From Rhizobium sp. R634 (GTDB lineage Bacteria > Pseudomonadota > Alphaproteobacteria > Rhizobiales > Rhizobiaceae), in contig NZ_LOKW01000029.1 of NCBI RefSeq assembly GCF_002211305.1, positions 186,001-250,000 of the forward strand: a stretch of 64,000 nt of DNA. The letters are read 5' to 3'. Shown here one piece after another: positions 51,838 to 60,590 of the stretch. Under the pieces are notes generated by a model, which made no database searches, was not told the origin of the DNA, and was given only the letters and a program-made list of their open reading frames with translations. The translations under genes and the position numbers were made by a program. Position 1 is the stretch's first letter. Every line of letters starts with the position of its first letter.

Positions 51838-53874
51838 ATGACAAGCTCCTTTCCGAAGACCTTTTCCCCAATCACGCTGGCGGGCCATAGGCTCCGCAAC
51901 AGGATCGTATTCGGCGCCCACACGGCAAACATGTCCGTCAATGGGCTGCCCGGTGATCAGACGATCGCCTATTATGTCGAGCGGGCGATCGGCGGTGCAG
52001 CCATGATCGTCGTCGAGCCGATGCCCGTGCACCCGGCCACCGTGCTGACGCGCGGTAATTTTCGGACATCTGATGACTCCGTCATTCCGGCCTTCCGGCG
52101 GCTGACCGGCAGCGTGAAGCAGCATGGGGCAGTTATCCTCCAGCAGCTCTATCATGTCGGAAGCCACGGAGATTCCGACCTTTCGTTTCATGCGCACTGG
52201 TCGCCTTCGGGAGGGCCGAGCTACCACGACAGCGACGGCTCGCATGCGATGACGGAGGACGAGATCGAGGAAACCATCGGAGCCTTCGTCAAGGCGGCGT
52301 TGCGCTGCCAGGCGGCCGGTTTTGACGGCGTGGAGGTCTGGGCTGCCTATGGCGGTCTGCTCGACCAGTTCTGGACGCCCTTCTACAATCGCCGCGACGA
52401 TCGCTGGGGCGGAAGTCTCGAAAACAGGACGAGATTCTCCCGGGAAGTCCTCAGCCGCATCCGGCATGCCTGCGGTCCCGACTTCATCATCGGGCTGACC
52501 GTCAGCGACGAGCCCGGCTGTCCGACCGCCTTGAACCGCGACCAGTTGACGGAGATCGTCGCCGCCCTCGATGACGAGAGGCTGATCGACTACGTGACCT
52601 GCGGCTCCGGCGGATATTTCGACTATGGCAGCCTGATGCCGACCTTTCTCTATCCGGAGCGGTTGGGCGCCGAGTTGTCGGCACGCCTGAAAAAGGTCGT
52701 GAAGCATGCGCTGGTCACGGCGGAAAGCCATATCCGGACACCCGAAAACGCGGAGATCACGCTCGGGGAGGGGGCGGCGGATCTGGTTTCCATCGTCCGC
52801 GGCCAGATCGCCGACCCGCATCTCGCCAACAAGGCGCGTCTGGGAACGCCCGAGGATATAAGAGGCTGTCTTTCCTGCAACCAGATGTGCTGGGGCCGCC
52901 GGTCGCGCGACTATTGGATCAGCTGTCTGATCAATCCTTCCGTCGGGCGCGAAGCGGAATGGGGAGGCGACCGGTTCGAGCCTGTGGAAAATCCGCAATT
53001 CGTCCTGGTGGTCGGGGGAGGGCCGGCCGGCTTGGAAGCGGCTCGCGTGGCAGCCGAAAGAGGCCATCGCGTCGTGCTGGCGGAAGCCTCGGACCGGCTT
53101 GGCGGCGCTTTCCGCCTAGCCGGCGAGCAGCCGCGGCGGGCGCAGATACTGGACCTCATCCGGTGGTACGAGATCCGCTTCGAAAAACTCGGGGTCGAGG
53201 TGCGATTCAATAGCTATATCGAGGGCAGCGACGTCGCCGGCATCGGCGCCGACATGGTGATCCTGGCGACCGGATCGCTGCCGCAGGATTCCGGCTTCCA
53301 GAAGGCCATGCCCGATCGACCGGCACTCGCCGGGATCGAGAGCGGAAACGTCTTCTCCGCCGAAAGCGTCATGGCGCGTCAGGCAAGGCTCGGCAAACGT
53401 GTCATCCTGGTGGACGAGACCGGCGGCTGGAAGGGCTGCGGCACGGCCTGGAAACTCGCCGAGCAGGGACACGAGGTCGTCCTCGTGACGCCCGATGCGC
53501 TTATCGGAAAGGAACTCCAGCGCACCTCCGCCGACGTTCCGTTGCGGCGGACCCTCAGCATGCTCGGCGTCGAATTCCGGACGGAGGCCAGCATAGAAAG
53601 CTGGCAGGGAAATTCCGCGATCCTCGTCTCCCACCTGACGGGAAAGCGCGAGACGATCGACGCCGACAGCCTCGTCTTCTCCACGACCAATGTCGCCGCA
53701 AACTGGCTCGCCCTGGAACTGGCGGAACTCGGCATTCCCTTCGTCGAAATCGGCGACGGCGTGGCGCCAAGACAGGCTCCCTATGCATTTTACGAGGGCC
53801 GGCGGGCCGGAATGGCGATCGGCGTCGAGAAAGAGGTGCGAAGCGGGCAGGTGCCGAAAATTTCCGTGGCATAA
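51838..53874 (+). CDS. N-methyl amino acid demethylase, flavin/iron-sulfur type (StcD-like)
   Basis: A 678-residue two-part enzyme like trimethylamine dehydrogenase and the stachydrine enzyme StcD, which has the same length. Residues 1-360 form an old-yellow-enzyme FMN barrel (VFGAHTANMSVNG, LQQLYHVGSHG). The [4Fe-4S] cysteines are in LSCNQMCWGRRSRDYWISCLINP. The C-terminal half binds FAD/NAD (VLVVGGGPAGLEAARVAAERGH, VILVDETGGWKGCGTAWKLAE). It would remove an N-methyl group as formaldehyde from N-methylproline, dimethylglycine or a similar amine; which one is open. It follows the ProX-like gene by 73 bases. Confidence 0.82.
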   Translation: MTSSFPKTFSPITLAGHRLRNRIVFGAHTANMSVNGLPGDQTIAYYVERAIGGAAMIVVEPMPVHPATVLTRGNFRTSDDSVIPAFRRLTGSVKQHGAVILQQLYHVGSHGDSDLSFHAHWSPSGGPSYHDSDGSHAMTEDEIEETIGAFVKAALRCQAAGFDGVEVWAAYGGLLDQFWTPFYNRRDDRWGGSLENRTRFSREVLSRIRHACGPDFIIGLTVSDEPGCPTALNRDQLTEIVAALDDERLIDYVTCGSGGYFDYGSLMPTFLYPERLGAELSARLKKVVKHALVTAESHIRTPENAEITLGEGAADLVSIVRGQIADPHLANKARLGTPEDIRGCLSCNQMCWGRRSRDYWISCLINPSVGREAEWGGDRFEPVENPQFVLVVGGGPAGLEAARVAAERGHRVVLAEASDRLGGAFRLAGEQPRRAQILDLIRWYEIRFEKLGVEVRFNSYIEGSDVAGIGADMVILATGSLPQDSGFQKAMPDRPALAGIESGNVFSAESVMARQARLGKRVILVDETGGWKGCGTAWKLAEQGHEVVLVTPDALIGKELQRTSADVPLRRTLSMLGVEFRTEASIESWQGNSAILVSHLTGKRETIDADSLVFSTTNVAANWLALELAELGIPFVEIGDGVAPRQAPYAFYEGRRAGMAIGVEKEVRSGQVPKISVA

Positions 53875-53884
53875 CCATATCCGA

Positions 53885-53910
53885 GGACGACCGCCGGCGC
53901 GCGGTCGTCT
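53885..53910 (+). terminator. Hairpin terminator after the demethylase gene
   Basis: GACGACCGC-CGGCGC-GCGGTCGTC followed by TTGTG, 11 bases after the stop. A GU pair extends the 9-bp stem. Confidence 0.6.
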
Positions 53911-54004
53911 TGTGCAGGACGGCGCAACTCAATAGGAAGGCGGGATCCGGCCCAGAGAAGATACGGGACCGGGCCTGATACTATTGATTTTGAAGGAGAA
54001 TATA

Positions 54005-54247
54005 TTGCGCCGGGCCATTCAATTGCTGCTGACCGTCGTCATTGCATTCGCCGTGATCATCGGCTTCCGCTGGTACCGCTATGTCACCAATGTGGAAAGC
54101 CCGTATGATGAAGTCGGCATCGAGTTGAACAGCCGGATGCCCGGCCCGATCAACGCATGGGGATGCGCCACCCTTCATGCGACGTTTGCCGGCGCCCTGC
54201 CGCCCTATGGCTGCCAGGATAACGCCGATGCGGGCAAGTGGCGGTAA
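54005..54247 (+). CDS. Small single-span membrane protein, conserved hypothetical
   Basis: An 80-residue protein with an N-terminal membrane helix (AIQLLLTVVIAFAVIIGF) and a short periplasmic tail. The tail has two cysteines (WGCATLHATF and PPYGCQ) and ends with polar residues. TTG at 54005 is the start: AAGGAG is 6 bases upstream. The periplasmic YDEVGIELNSRMPGPIN stretch looks conserved in character. It is not part of the neighbouring operons; function unknown. Confidence 0.7.
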   Translation: MRRAIQLLLTVVIAFAVIIGFRWYRYVTNVESPYDEVGIELNSRMPGPINAWGCATLHATFAGALPPYGCQDNADAGKWR

Positions 54248-54564
54248 GCCCGAGACCCGTTACATCCTCAAAGCCGCGCGGTGAATTCCGGATTGGCCGC
54301 GCGGCATACGACATCCGATCGGCACAAGCGACGGCATTCGTGGCGTGGCCATTGAAGCCGCCGACCGCGCTCAGACGAATGAAGGACCGGATGCCTTCGG
54401 GCGTTTTCAGCACGCCCATTTCGTCTTCGCGCCGTGACGTCCACCCGTCCATCAAAAGTTCGTCTGACCCCATCAGCCGACGCATCGTGCTACGAAAATC
54501 ATAACGCCGGGCGATTTGAAACCTCAGGTCTGCGCGGTGGAATTTCGAAATTCCGAGCACGCAC
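54248..54564. other. Intergenic region with a coding-like stretch on the minus strand
   Basis: No complete gene. On the minus strand, bases about 54480 to 54240 read in one frame with good codon bias (MGSDELLMDGWTSRREDEMG, then VLKTPEGIRSFIRLSAVGGF), but lack a ribosome binding site and a proper end. It may be the remnant of a lost gene. The plus strand should carry the promoter for the accB operon. Confidence 0.35.
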
Positions 54565-54996
54565 ATGGACCTCTCGAAGATCAAGACGCTGATCGACTTT
54601 GTCGGCCGATCGAACATTACCGAGCTGACCGTGACGGAAAAGGACGTGACGGTTCGGATTTTCAGAACGTCTCCGGGGCAGGAGGCCGTGGCCGCGCTCC
54701 CGCAAGAGGCAGGATCGACGGACAGCCTTGTTCCCGATGCGTCTTCGAGCCTCGCGCACACCTCCCATGCGGTAAAGGCACCGGTTTTCGGCGTTCTGCA
54801 CCGGGCGCCCGCGCCCGGGGAGCCGCCATTCGTCGCGATCGGCGACGAGGTGGAGGAGGGGCAGACGCTCTTCATCATCGAGGCGATGAAGGTCTTCAAC
54901 AAGATCGCCGCGCCGCGGGCCGGACGCATCACGCGCCTGATCGAAATCGACGGCGGCGAGATCGAGACCGGCGAGTTACTGGCGGAGATTGCCTGA
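54565..54996 (+). CDS. accB: Biotin carboxyl carrier protein of the 5-oxoproline operon
   Basis: A 143-residue BCCP. An N-terminal helical part (MDLSKIKTLIDFVGRSNITE) is followed by a flexible Ala/Ser linker and the biotinyl domain, with the biotinylated lysine in FIIEAMKVFNKI. The TGATG overlap with accC shows translational coupling. In this operon it probably carries biotin for a carboxylation linked to PxpB/PxpC rather than for fatty acid synthesis; the main AccB is expected elsewhere in the genome. Confidence 0.88.
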   Translation: MDLSKIKTLIDFVGRSNITELTVTEKDVTVRIFRTSPGQEAVAALPQEAGSTDSLVPDASSSLAHTSHAVKAPVFGVLHRAPAPGEPPFVAIGDEVEEGQTLFIIEAMKVFNKIAAPRAGRITRLIEIDGGEIETGELLAEIA

Positions 54997-56390
54997 TGCC
55001 GGAAATCTCTAAACAAGCCGCCGCTGCCGGACGCCGCTTCGATACCGTGCTGATCGCCAATCGCGGCGAGATCGCCGCCCGGATAGAGCGCGCCTGCCGC
55101 GACCTCGGCCTGAAGACGGTCGCCATCTGCTCCGAGGCGGACAGGCAGGCGCCTTATATCAGGACCGCAGACGGTTTTCTTTGCATCGGCCCGTCGGCTG
55201 CGGGCAAGAGCTACCTCAACCAGGACGCGATCCTTCTCGCGGCACGCCTCACCGGCGCAGGCGCCATCCATCCCGGTTACGGTTTTCTGTCTGAGAACGC
55301 CGCATTCGCCGACGCGGTCGAAACGGCCGGGCTGGTCTTCATCGGTCCGACGTCTTCGTCGATCGCGACGATGGGCGACAAGATCGCGGCCAAGCGGGCG
55401 ATGATGGCGGCCGGCGTGCCCTGCGTTCCCGGCCCCGATACCGCGCTGCCTGACGACCCTGATGCCATCGAGCGCATCGCGCTTGAGATCGGCTATCCTG
55501 TCATCGTCAAGGCGTCGGGCGGCGGCGGCGGGCGCGGCATGCGCGTCGTGCCGGAAGCCGGCCAGCTGCAGGAAGCCATCGCGCTGACGCGGGAAGAGGC
55601 GCGCAAGGCCTTCGGCTCGCCCTCGCTCTACATGGAGAAATTCCTGGAGCATCCGCGCCACATCGAGATCCAGGTTCTTTGCGACGATCACGGCAATGCC
55701 GTGTGGCTGGGGCATCGCGACTGCTCCATGCAGCGCCGCCATCAGAAGGTGGTGGAGGAAGCACCGGCGCCGGGGATCGCGCCCGATGTCATCCAGCCGG
55801 TCGGCATGGCATGCGTCGAGGCCTGCCGCCAGGTCGGCTACCGGGGCGTCGGAACCTTCGAATTCCTCTATGAAAACGGCGCTTTCTATTTCATCGAAAT
55901 GAACACGCGGCTCCAGGTCGAGCACCCCGTCACCGAAATGACGAGCGGGCTCGACATCGTCCAGGCGCAAATCAAGGCGGCCCAGGGGGAGGTTCTGGAT
56001 CTTGCTCAGGACGATGTGGCATGCGAGGGCCATTCCTTCGAATGCCGCATCAATGCCGAAGATCCCGAAACCTTCCTGCCGTCGGCGGGTGTCATCACCC
56101 ATCTGGCCTTGCCCCAGGGGCCGGACATCCGCGTCGATACGCATATCCATGCCGGCTATAAGGTTTCGCCCTATTACGACTCGCTGATCGCCAAGCTGAT
56201 CGTGCATGCGCCGACGCGGGCAAAAGCCATGGCCAGGATGTGCGAAGCGCTTGCCGGCACGGAGATCGAGGGGATCGCCACCAATCTTCCCTTCCTCAAG
56301 GCGCTGTTCGAGGACCACGCTTTCGCGCGCGGCGAGACGGATATCCATTATCTCGAGCAGTGGCTGAAGCTGCGGAGGGCGGCGGCATGA
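54996..56390 (+). CDS. accC: Biotin carboxylase
   Basis: A 464-residue ATP-grasp enzyme: FDTVLIANRGEIAARI (start), AIHPGYGFLSENA, VKASGGGGGRGMRVV (ATP loop), EIQVLCDDHGNAVWLGHRDCSMQRRHQKVVEEAP and FIEMNTRLQVEHPVTEMTSG, which include the catalytic Glu, Lys and Arg residues of AccC. It carboxylates biotin on BCCP using ATP and bicarbonate. The start overlaps the accB stop by one base and the end overlaps the next gene by four, so all are coupled. Confidence 0.93.
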   Translation: MPEISKQAAAAGRRFDTVLIANRGEIAARIERACRDLGLKTVAICSEADRQAPYIRTADGFLCIGPSAAGKSYLNQDAILLAARLTGAGAIHPGYGFLSENAAFADAVETAGLVFIGPTSSSIATMGDKIAAKRAMMAAGVPCVPGPDTALPDDPDAIERIALEIGYPVIVKASGGGGGRGMRVVPEAGQLQEAIALTREEARKAFGSPSLYMEKFLEHPRHIEIQVLCDDHGNAVWLGHRDCSMQRRHQKVVEEAPAPGIAPDVIQPVGMACVEACRQVGYRGVGTFEFLYENGAFYFIEMNTRLQVEHPVTEMTSGLDIVQAQIKAAQGEVLDLAQDDVACEGHSFECRINAEDPETFLPSAGVITHLALPQGPDIRVDTHIHAGYKVSPYYDSLIAKLIVHAPTRAKAMARMCEALAGTEIEGIATNLPFLKALFEDHAFARGETDIHYLEQWLKLRRAAA

Positions 56391-56812
56391 GCGCGATCGA
56401 CTTCAGCGATCCCGCCATCATCGCATCCCTGACCGAGGCGCTGACGGCCGCGGGCGTGGACGGGCTGGAGATCTCCCGGCCGGACGGACAGCTGCGCATC
56501 GTCATCTCAGGGGAGGGCGGCGCCCGCATCAGTTCGACGAAGCCGACGCCCCGCGCGCCACGCACCGGACCTGTCGTCGTGAAGGCACCGATAGCAGGAC
56601 ATTTCTCCGTCGAACATCCCGCCACTTCTGCGGCACCCCAAACTCTGCCGCGCTCCGTATCCGATGCCGATATCCTCGGCTTCATCAGGATAGGCCATGT
56701 GCTGCTTCCCCTTCGCGCCGGCCGCTCCGGTGTTTTGACCAAGCTGCTTGCCGAGCCCGGCGCGCTGATCGGCTTCGGTGACCCTCTGTTCGAAATCGAG
56801 TTCTCATCATGA
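56387..56812 (+). CDS. BCCP-like protein lacking the biotin lysine
   Basis: A 141-residue protein with the layout of a BCCP: an N-terminal helical part (AIIASLTEALTAAGVDGLEI), a linker and a C-terminal biotinyl/lipoyl-like domain (VVKAPIAGHFSVEH, GFIRIGHVLLPLRAGRSGVLTK). The EAMKM biotin-acceptor motif is replaced by LRAGRSG, so it should not be biotinylated. It is coupled to accC (ATGA) and to pxpB (ATGATC). It may be a structural adaptor of the enzyme complex. It was identified by fold pattern and context, so the assignment is moderate. Confidence 0.7.
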   Translation: MSAIDFSDPAIIASLTEALTAAGVDGLEISRPDGQLRIVISGEGGARISSTKPTPRAPRTGPVVVKAPIAGHFSVEHPATSAAPQTLPRSVSDADILGFIRIGHVLLPLRAGRSGVLTKLLAEPGALIGFGDPLFEIEFSS

Positions 56813-57513
56813 TCGTCACGACGAACAGGCATGCGCAACGCGAGATCGTTCCGGCCACCCAAAGCCGGGCGCGGGTTTCCGCGATCGGTGCAAAGGCCTT
56901 CCTGCTCGAAGCGCCAGGCGATTTCGATCTTGCGGCGCAGCGGCGGATCTGGGCCCTGTCCCGGACCGTCAAGGGATGGGCGGAGCTTGCCGAGGATATT
57001 CCCGGGATGACCAACCTGCTGGCGATCTTCAAGCAGACGCCGGAAGATCCCGATGCCGCGGTCGCCCGCCTGCTTGAGGCGTGGGAGAATGCGCAGAGCA
57101 TCGATCTCGAAGGCAAGACCATCGAAATTCCCGTCCATTACGGCGGCGAGCATGCGACCGATCTTCCGGCCCTTTGCGATCTCTCGGGCCTCAGCGATCA
57201 CGAGGTGGTGCGCCTCCATCATGAGGCGACCTACCGCGTTTTCGCCTTGGGCAGCGCGCCCGGTTTCGGTTATCTGCACGGCCTCGACCCGCGCATCTAT
57301 ATGCCGCGCAAGACCGTGCCCTCGCTGAAGATGGCCAAGGGCTGCGTGACCATCGGCGGCATGCAGACCGGTGTCGCCATGCTGACCGGCCCCAACGGCT
57401 GGAATTCCATCGGTTTCGCGACGCTTGAGATGTTCGACCCCGCCTCGCCGAACCCTGCCATGATGGCGCCGGGAGATACGGTGCGGTTCCTGCCGGCAAG
57501 GATCGAACTATGA
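56809..57513 (+). CDS. pxpB: 5-oxoprolinase subunit B (allophanate hydrolase subunit 1/KipI family)
   Basis: A 234-residue protein with the family regions FLLEAPGDFDLAAQRRIWAL, IEIPVHYGGEHATDL, HEATYRVFALGSAPGFGYLHGLDPRI and MLTGPNGWNSIGFAT. PxpB together with PxpC and PxpA opens 5-oxoproline to glutamate using ATP. It overlaps the preceding BCCP-like gene and the next gene by four bases each. Confidence 0.9.
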   Translation: MIVTTNRHAQREIVPATQSRARVSAIGAKAFLLEAPGDFDLAAQRRIWALSRTVKGWAELAEDIPGMTNLLAIFKQTPEDPDAAVARLLEAWENAQSIDLEGKTIEIPVHYGGEHATDLPALCDLSGLSDHEVVRLHHEATYRVFALGSAPGFGYLHGLDPRIYMPRKTVPSLKMAKGCVTIGGMQTGVAMLTGPNGWNSIGFATLEMFDPASPNPAMMAPGDTVRFLPARIEL

Positions 57514-58505
57514 TCGAGATCCTGGAAAGCGGCCCTTTCAACACGGTACAGGATCTGGGGCGGCCCGGTTATCGCGACATCGGCGTATCGGCGAGCGGCG
57601 CGATGGATCCGCTCGCGGTCCGGATCGGCAATAGTCTCGTCGGCAATGACGAGAGTGCGGCCGTGATTGAGGTGCAGACCTTCCCGTTCCGCCTGTGTTT
57701 CGAGCGGCGCACCGTCTTTGTCGTGACCGGCGCCGACGGCAATCCTCATCTTGACGGATCGGAGTTGCTGCCCTGGTGCGCCTATATGGCGGAGCCCGGA
57801 CAGGTTCTCGAATTGAAGCAGCCGCCGCGGCTGGCGCGCGCCTATGTCTCCTTCGGCGGCGGGCTGGATATCCCTGTCGTCATGGGCTCGCGCAGCACGT
57901 CGCTGCGCGGCGGCTTCGGCGGCAATGCCGGCCGGCCGCTGGCGAAGGACGACCGGCTCACCGTCGGCGAGGATCTGGAGATTGCCATGCTGCCGGCCAC
58001 GGGCCTTGCCGTTATCGAGCCGGCCGTGGCCCTGCGCGAGGTCTTCCCGGCTCCCGTCGACGGCGTATTGCCGATCCGCGCGCTGCCGGCCGGCGAGCAT
58101 GATCTTTTCGCCGCGGACGGCGAAGCCTTCTGGAACCAGACCTGGCGGATTTCCTCCCGCAGCGACCGGACCGGCTACCGCCTGTCCGGCGAACCGGTCA
58201 CGCCGACCGCATCGATCGAGATGCGCTCCCACGGCGTCGTGCCCGGGGTGATTCAGGTGCCGCCCGGCGGCGAACCCATCGTGCAGATGAGCGATGCGAA
58301 TACCGCCGGCGGATATCCGAAGATCGCCGGCGTGATCGAATGTGATCTCTGGCGGCTCGGCCAGGCCCGCATCGGCGCCCGCCTGAAATTCGTCCGCTCG
58401 ACGCATGCCGAGGCTCGGGCCGTGGAACAGGCTGTCGGCCGCTACGTCGAGGATGTCAGACAAACATGCGGGATGGTCAAACGCGCCCTGAAGGCGATGG
58501 CCTGA
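57510..58505 (+). CDS. pxpC: 5-oxoprolinase subunit C (biotin-dependent carboxyltransferase/KipA family)
   Basis: A 331-residue protein. FNTVQDLGRPGYRDIGVSASGAMDPLAVR, ARAYVSFGGGLDIPVVMGSRS and SRSDRTGYRLSGEPV, and the closing SHGVVPGVIQVPPGGEPIVQ are typical of KipA/PxpC. It is the partner of PxpB, and related enzymes act as carboxyltransferases of biotin-dependent amidases. ATG overlaps the pxpB stop. Confidence 0.9.
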   Translation: MIEILESGPFNTVQDLGRPGYRDIGVSASGAMDPLAVRIGNSLVGNDESAAVIEVQTFPFRLCFERRTVFVVTGADGNPHLDGSELLPWCAYMAEPGQVLELKQPPRLARAYVSFGGGLDIPVVMGSRSTSLRGGFGGNAGRPLAKDDRLTVGEDLEIAMLPATGLAVIEPAVALREVFPAPVDGVLPIRALPAGEHDLFAADGEAFWNQTWRISSRSDRTGYRLSGEPVTPTASIEMRSHGVVPGVIQVPPGGEPIVQMSDANTAGGYPKIAGVIECDLWRLGQARIGARLKFVRSTHAEARAVEQAVGRYVEDVRQTCGMVKRALKAMA

Positions 58506-58551
58506 TGCGGACATGCAAGAATGAGCCCAAGGCCATCAGAAGGAGGAACTC

Positions 58552-59319
58552 ATGAAAATCGATCTGAATTCCGACATGGGCGAAGGATTTGGTCCCTACC
58601 GGCTGTGCGACGACGAGGCGATGATGAAGATCGTCTCCTCGGCCAACATCGCCTGCGGCTTCCACGGCGGCGACCCCGACACGATGGGGCGGATGGTCCG
58701 GCTTGCGAAGTTAAACGGCGTCGGCATCGGCGCGCATCCCGGCCTGCCAGACCGGTTGGGCTTCGGCCGGCGCGAAATACCGTTCCAGGCGGACGAGCTT
58801 CGCCAGCAGATGCTCTACCAGCTCGGCGCCCTGATGGCGATTGCCAGAGCCGAGCGGGTCGCCGTCTCCCATATCAGCTTCCACGCCGCCATGGGCAACA
58901 TGGTCAACCGCGACCCCGTCCTCGCAGACCTGATGATGGATGCGATCGCCACCGTCGACGCCAGTCTCGTCGTCTTCGTCACATCGGGCAGCGAGATTGA
59001 GCAGGCCGCGAAACGCGCGCGTCTGAAGACGCTGGCGCTTTTCCTCGCGGACCGGGCCTATGATGCCGGCGGCAACCTCGTCGCGCGCGGGCTCCCTGGT
59101 GCCGTCATCAAGGACGAAGCCGCGGTACGCGCCCGGGTGCGGCAATTCCTGCTCAACGGGTCCGTCCGGACGATCGACGGAGCCGTAATCGCCATGCCGG
59201 CGCGCTCCATTCTCGTCCACAGCGACACGCCCGGCGCCCTCGAACTTGCCGGCATCGTGCGCGGCGAGATCGAAGCCACCGGCGCCACGCTCGCGCCCGC
59301 CACCGAACTCGCAGAATGA
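58552..59319 (+). CDS. pxpA: 5-oxoprolinase subunit A (LamB/YcsF family)
   Basis: A 255-residue protein starting KIDLNSDMGEGFGPYRLCDDEAMMK, with ANIACGFHGGDPDTM, GAHPGLPDRLGFGRREI and FLADRAYDAGGNLVAR, all diagnostic of PxpA. It lies 46 bases after pxpC with AGAAGGAGG before ATG. It completes the oxoprolinase set; glutamate produced could feed the following aminotransferase. Confidence 0.93.
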   Translation: MKIDLNSDMGEGFGPYRLCDDEAMMKIVSSANIACGFHGGDPDTMGRMVRLAKLNGVGIGAHPGLPDRLGFGRREIPFQADELRQQMLYQLGALMAIARAERVAVSHISFHAAMGNMVNRDPVLADLMMDAIATVDASLVVFVTSGSEIEQAAKRARLKTLALFLADRAYDAGGNLVARGLPGAVIKDEAAVRARVRQFLLNGSVRTIDGAVIAMPARSILVHSDTPGALELAGIVRGEIEATGATLAPATELAE

Positions 59320-59381
59320 ATGCAATCCCGATCGCCTGCCGGCGGTCTATCACTCCAATCCCTCATCGAAGGACCACGTCG

Positions 59382-60584
59382 ATGTCCATCAAAGCCGACC
59401 GCCTGAAAAACGTCTCCATTTCAGCATCTGCCGCCATGACCCAGCGCGCCAGGGAACTGGCCGCCGAAGGGATCAAGGTCGTCAGCCTCTCCTCCGGCGA
59501 GCCGGATTTCCCCACCCCGGCACATGCGATCGAGGCGGCCCATGCGGCGGCACTTGCCGGCGATACGAAATATCCGCCGATGGACGGCACGCCGGCGCTG
59601 AAGGCCGCCATCATCCGGAAGTTCAAGCGCGACAACAATCTCGACTACGACGCCAGCCAGATCGTCGTCTCGGGCGGCGGCAAGCAGGTGATCTTCAACG
59701 CCATGCTGGCGACCTGCAATCCCGGTGACGAGGTGGTCATCCCCACACCTTCCTGGGTCAGCTATGCCGACATCGTCAAATTCGCCGGCGGCGTGCCGGT
59801 CGCCGTCCCCTGCCACGAAGAGACCGGCTTCAAGCTGCGTCCGGAGGATCTGGAAGCGGCGATCACGCCGCGCACCAAATGGCTCTTCCTGAATTTCCCG
59901 AACAATCCGACCGGCGCTGCCTGCACCCGGGCGGAGATGACCGCCATCGCCGAGGTCATGCTGCGCCATCCCCATGTCTGGATCATGACTGACGACATCT
60001 ACGAGCACCTCGTCTACGACGACTTCCAGTTCTGCACGATGGCGGAAGTCGAGCCGAGGCTCTACGACCGCGTCCTGACGATGAACGGTGTCTCCAAGGC
60101 TTACGCGATGACGGGCTGGCGGCTCGGCTTCTGCGCCGGCCCGAAGGATCTGATCTCGGCCGTCAGCAACGTCAACGGCCAGAATGGCGGCGGTATTGCG
60201 ACGCTGACGCAGGCCGCGGCGACCGCAGCGCTCGACGGGCCTCAGGACCTCCTGAAGGAGCGCGCCGCGATCTACAAGAAAAGACGCGACTTCGTTCTCG
60301 ACAGATTGTCGGAAGTGGAAGGTCTGCGCTGCCATAGACCGGAAGGCGCCTTCTACATCTATCCCAACATGTCGGGGCTGATCGGCAAGACGAGCAAGGG
60401 CGGACGAAAGATCGAAACCGACGTCGATTTCGTCATGGCGCTGGTTGAAGAGCATCATGTCGCCACCGTGCAAGGCGCGGCTTACGGAATGAGCCCCTTC
60501 TTCCGCATTTCCTACGCCACGAGCATGGAAAAACTCGACGAAGGCTGCGCGCGCATAGCGCAATTCTGCCGGGACATGCGCTGA
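59382..60584 (+). CDS. Class I/II pyridoxal phosphate aminotransferase (aspartate aminotransferase type)
   Basis: A 400-residue PLP enzyme starting MSIKADRLKNVSISAS. LSSGEPDFPTPAHAIEAA, NFPNNPTGAACTR, DDIYEHLVYD and MNGVSKAYAMTGWRLGFC (Schiff-base lysine in SKAYAMTGWR) match the AspC/AAT-I subgroup. GAAGGA lies upstream of ATG 59382; an earlier in-frame start at 59316 is less likely. It is the last gene in the oxoproline group, in the same direction, 62 bases from pxpA. Amino donor unknown. Confidence 0.88.
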   Translation: MSIKADRLKNVSISASAAMTQRARELAAEGIKVVSLSSGEPDFPTPAHAIEAAHAAALAGDTKYPPMDGTPALKAAIIRKFKRDNNLDYDASQIVVSGGGKQVIFNAMLATCNPGDEVVIPTPSWVSYADIVKFAGGVPVAVPCHEETGFKLRPEDLEAAITPRTKWLFLNFPNNPTGAACTRAEMTAIAEVMLRHPHVWIMTDDIYEHLVYDDFQFCTMAEVEPRLYDRVLTMNGVSKAYAMTGWRLGFCAGPKDLISAVSNVNGQNGGGIATLTQAAATAALDGPQDLLKERAAIYKKRRDFVLDRLSEVEGLRCHRPEGAFYIYPNMSGLIGKTSKGGRKIETDVDFVMALVEEHHVATVQGAAYGMSPFFRISYATSMEKLDEGCARIAQFCRDMR

Positions 60585-60590
60585 CCGCTT

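Noticed and set aside
54150..56348. Long minus-strand frame across accB and accC
   Set aside because: Antisense shadow for most of its length; only the part over 54240-54480 looks coding-like and is listed separately.
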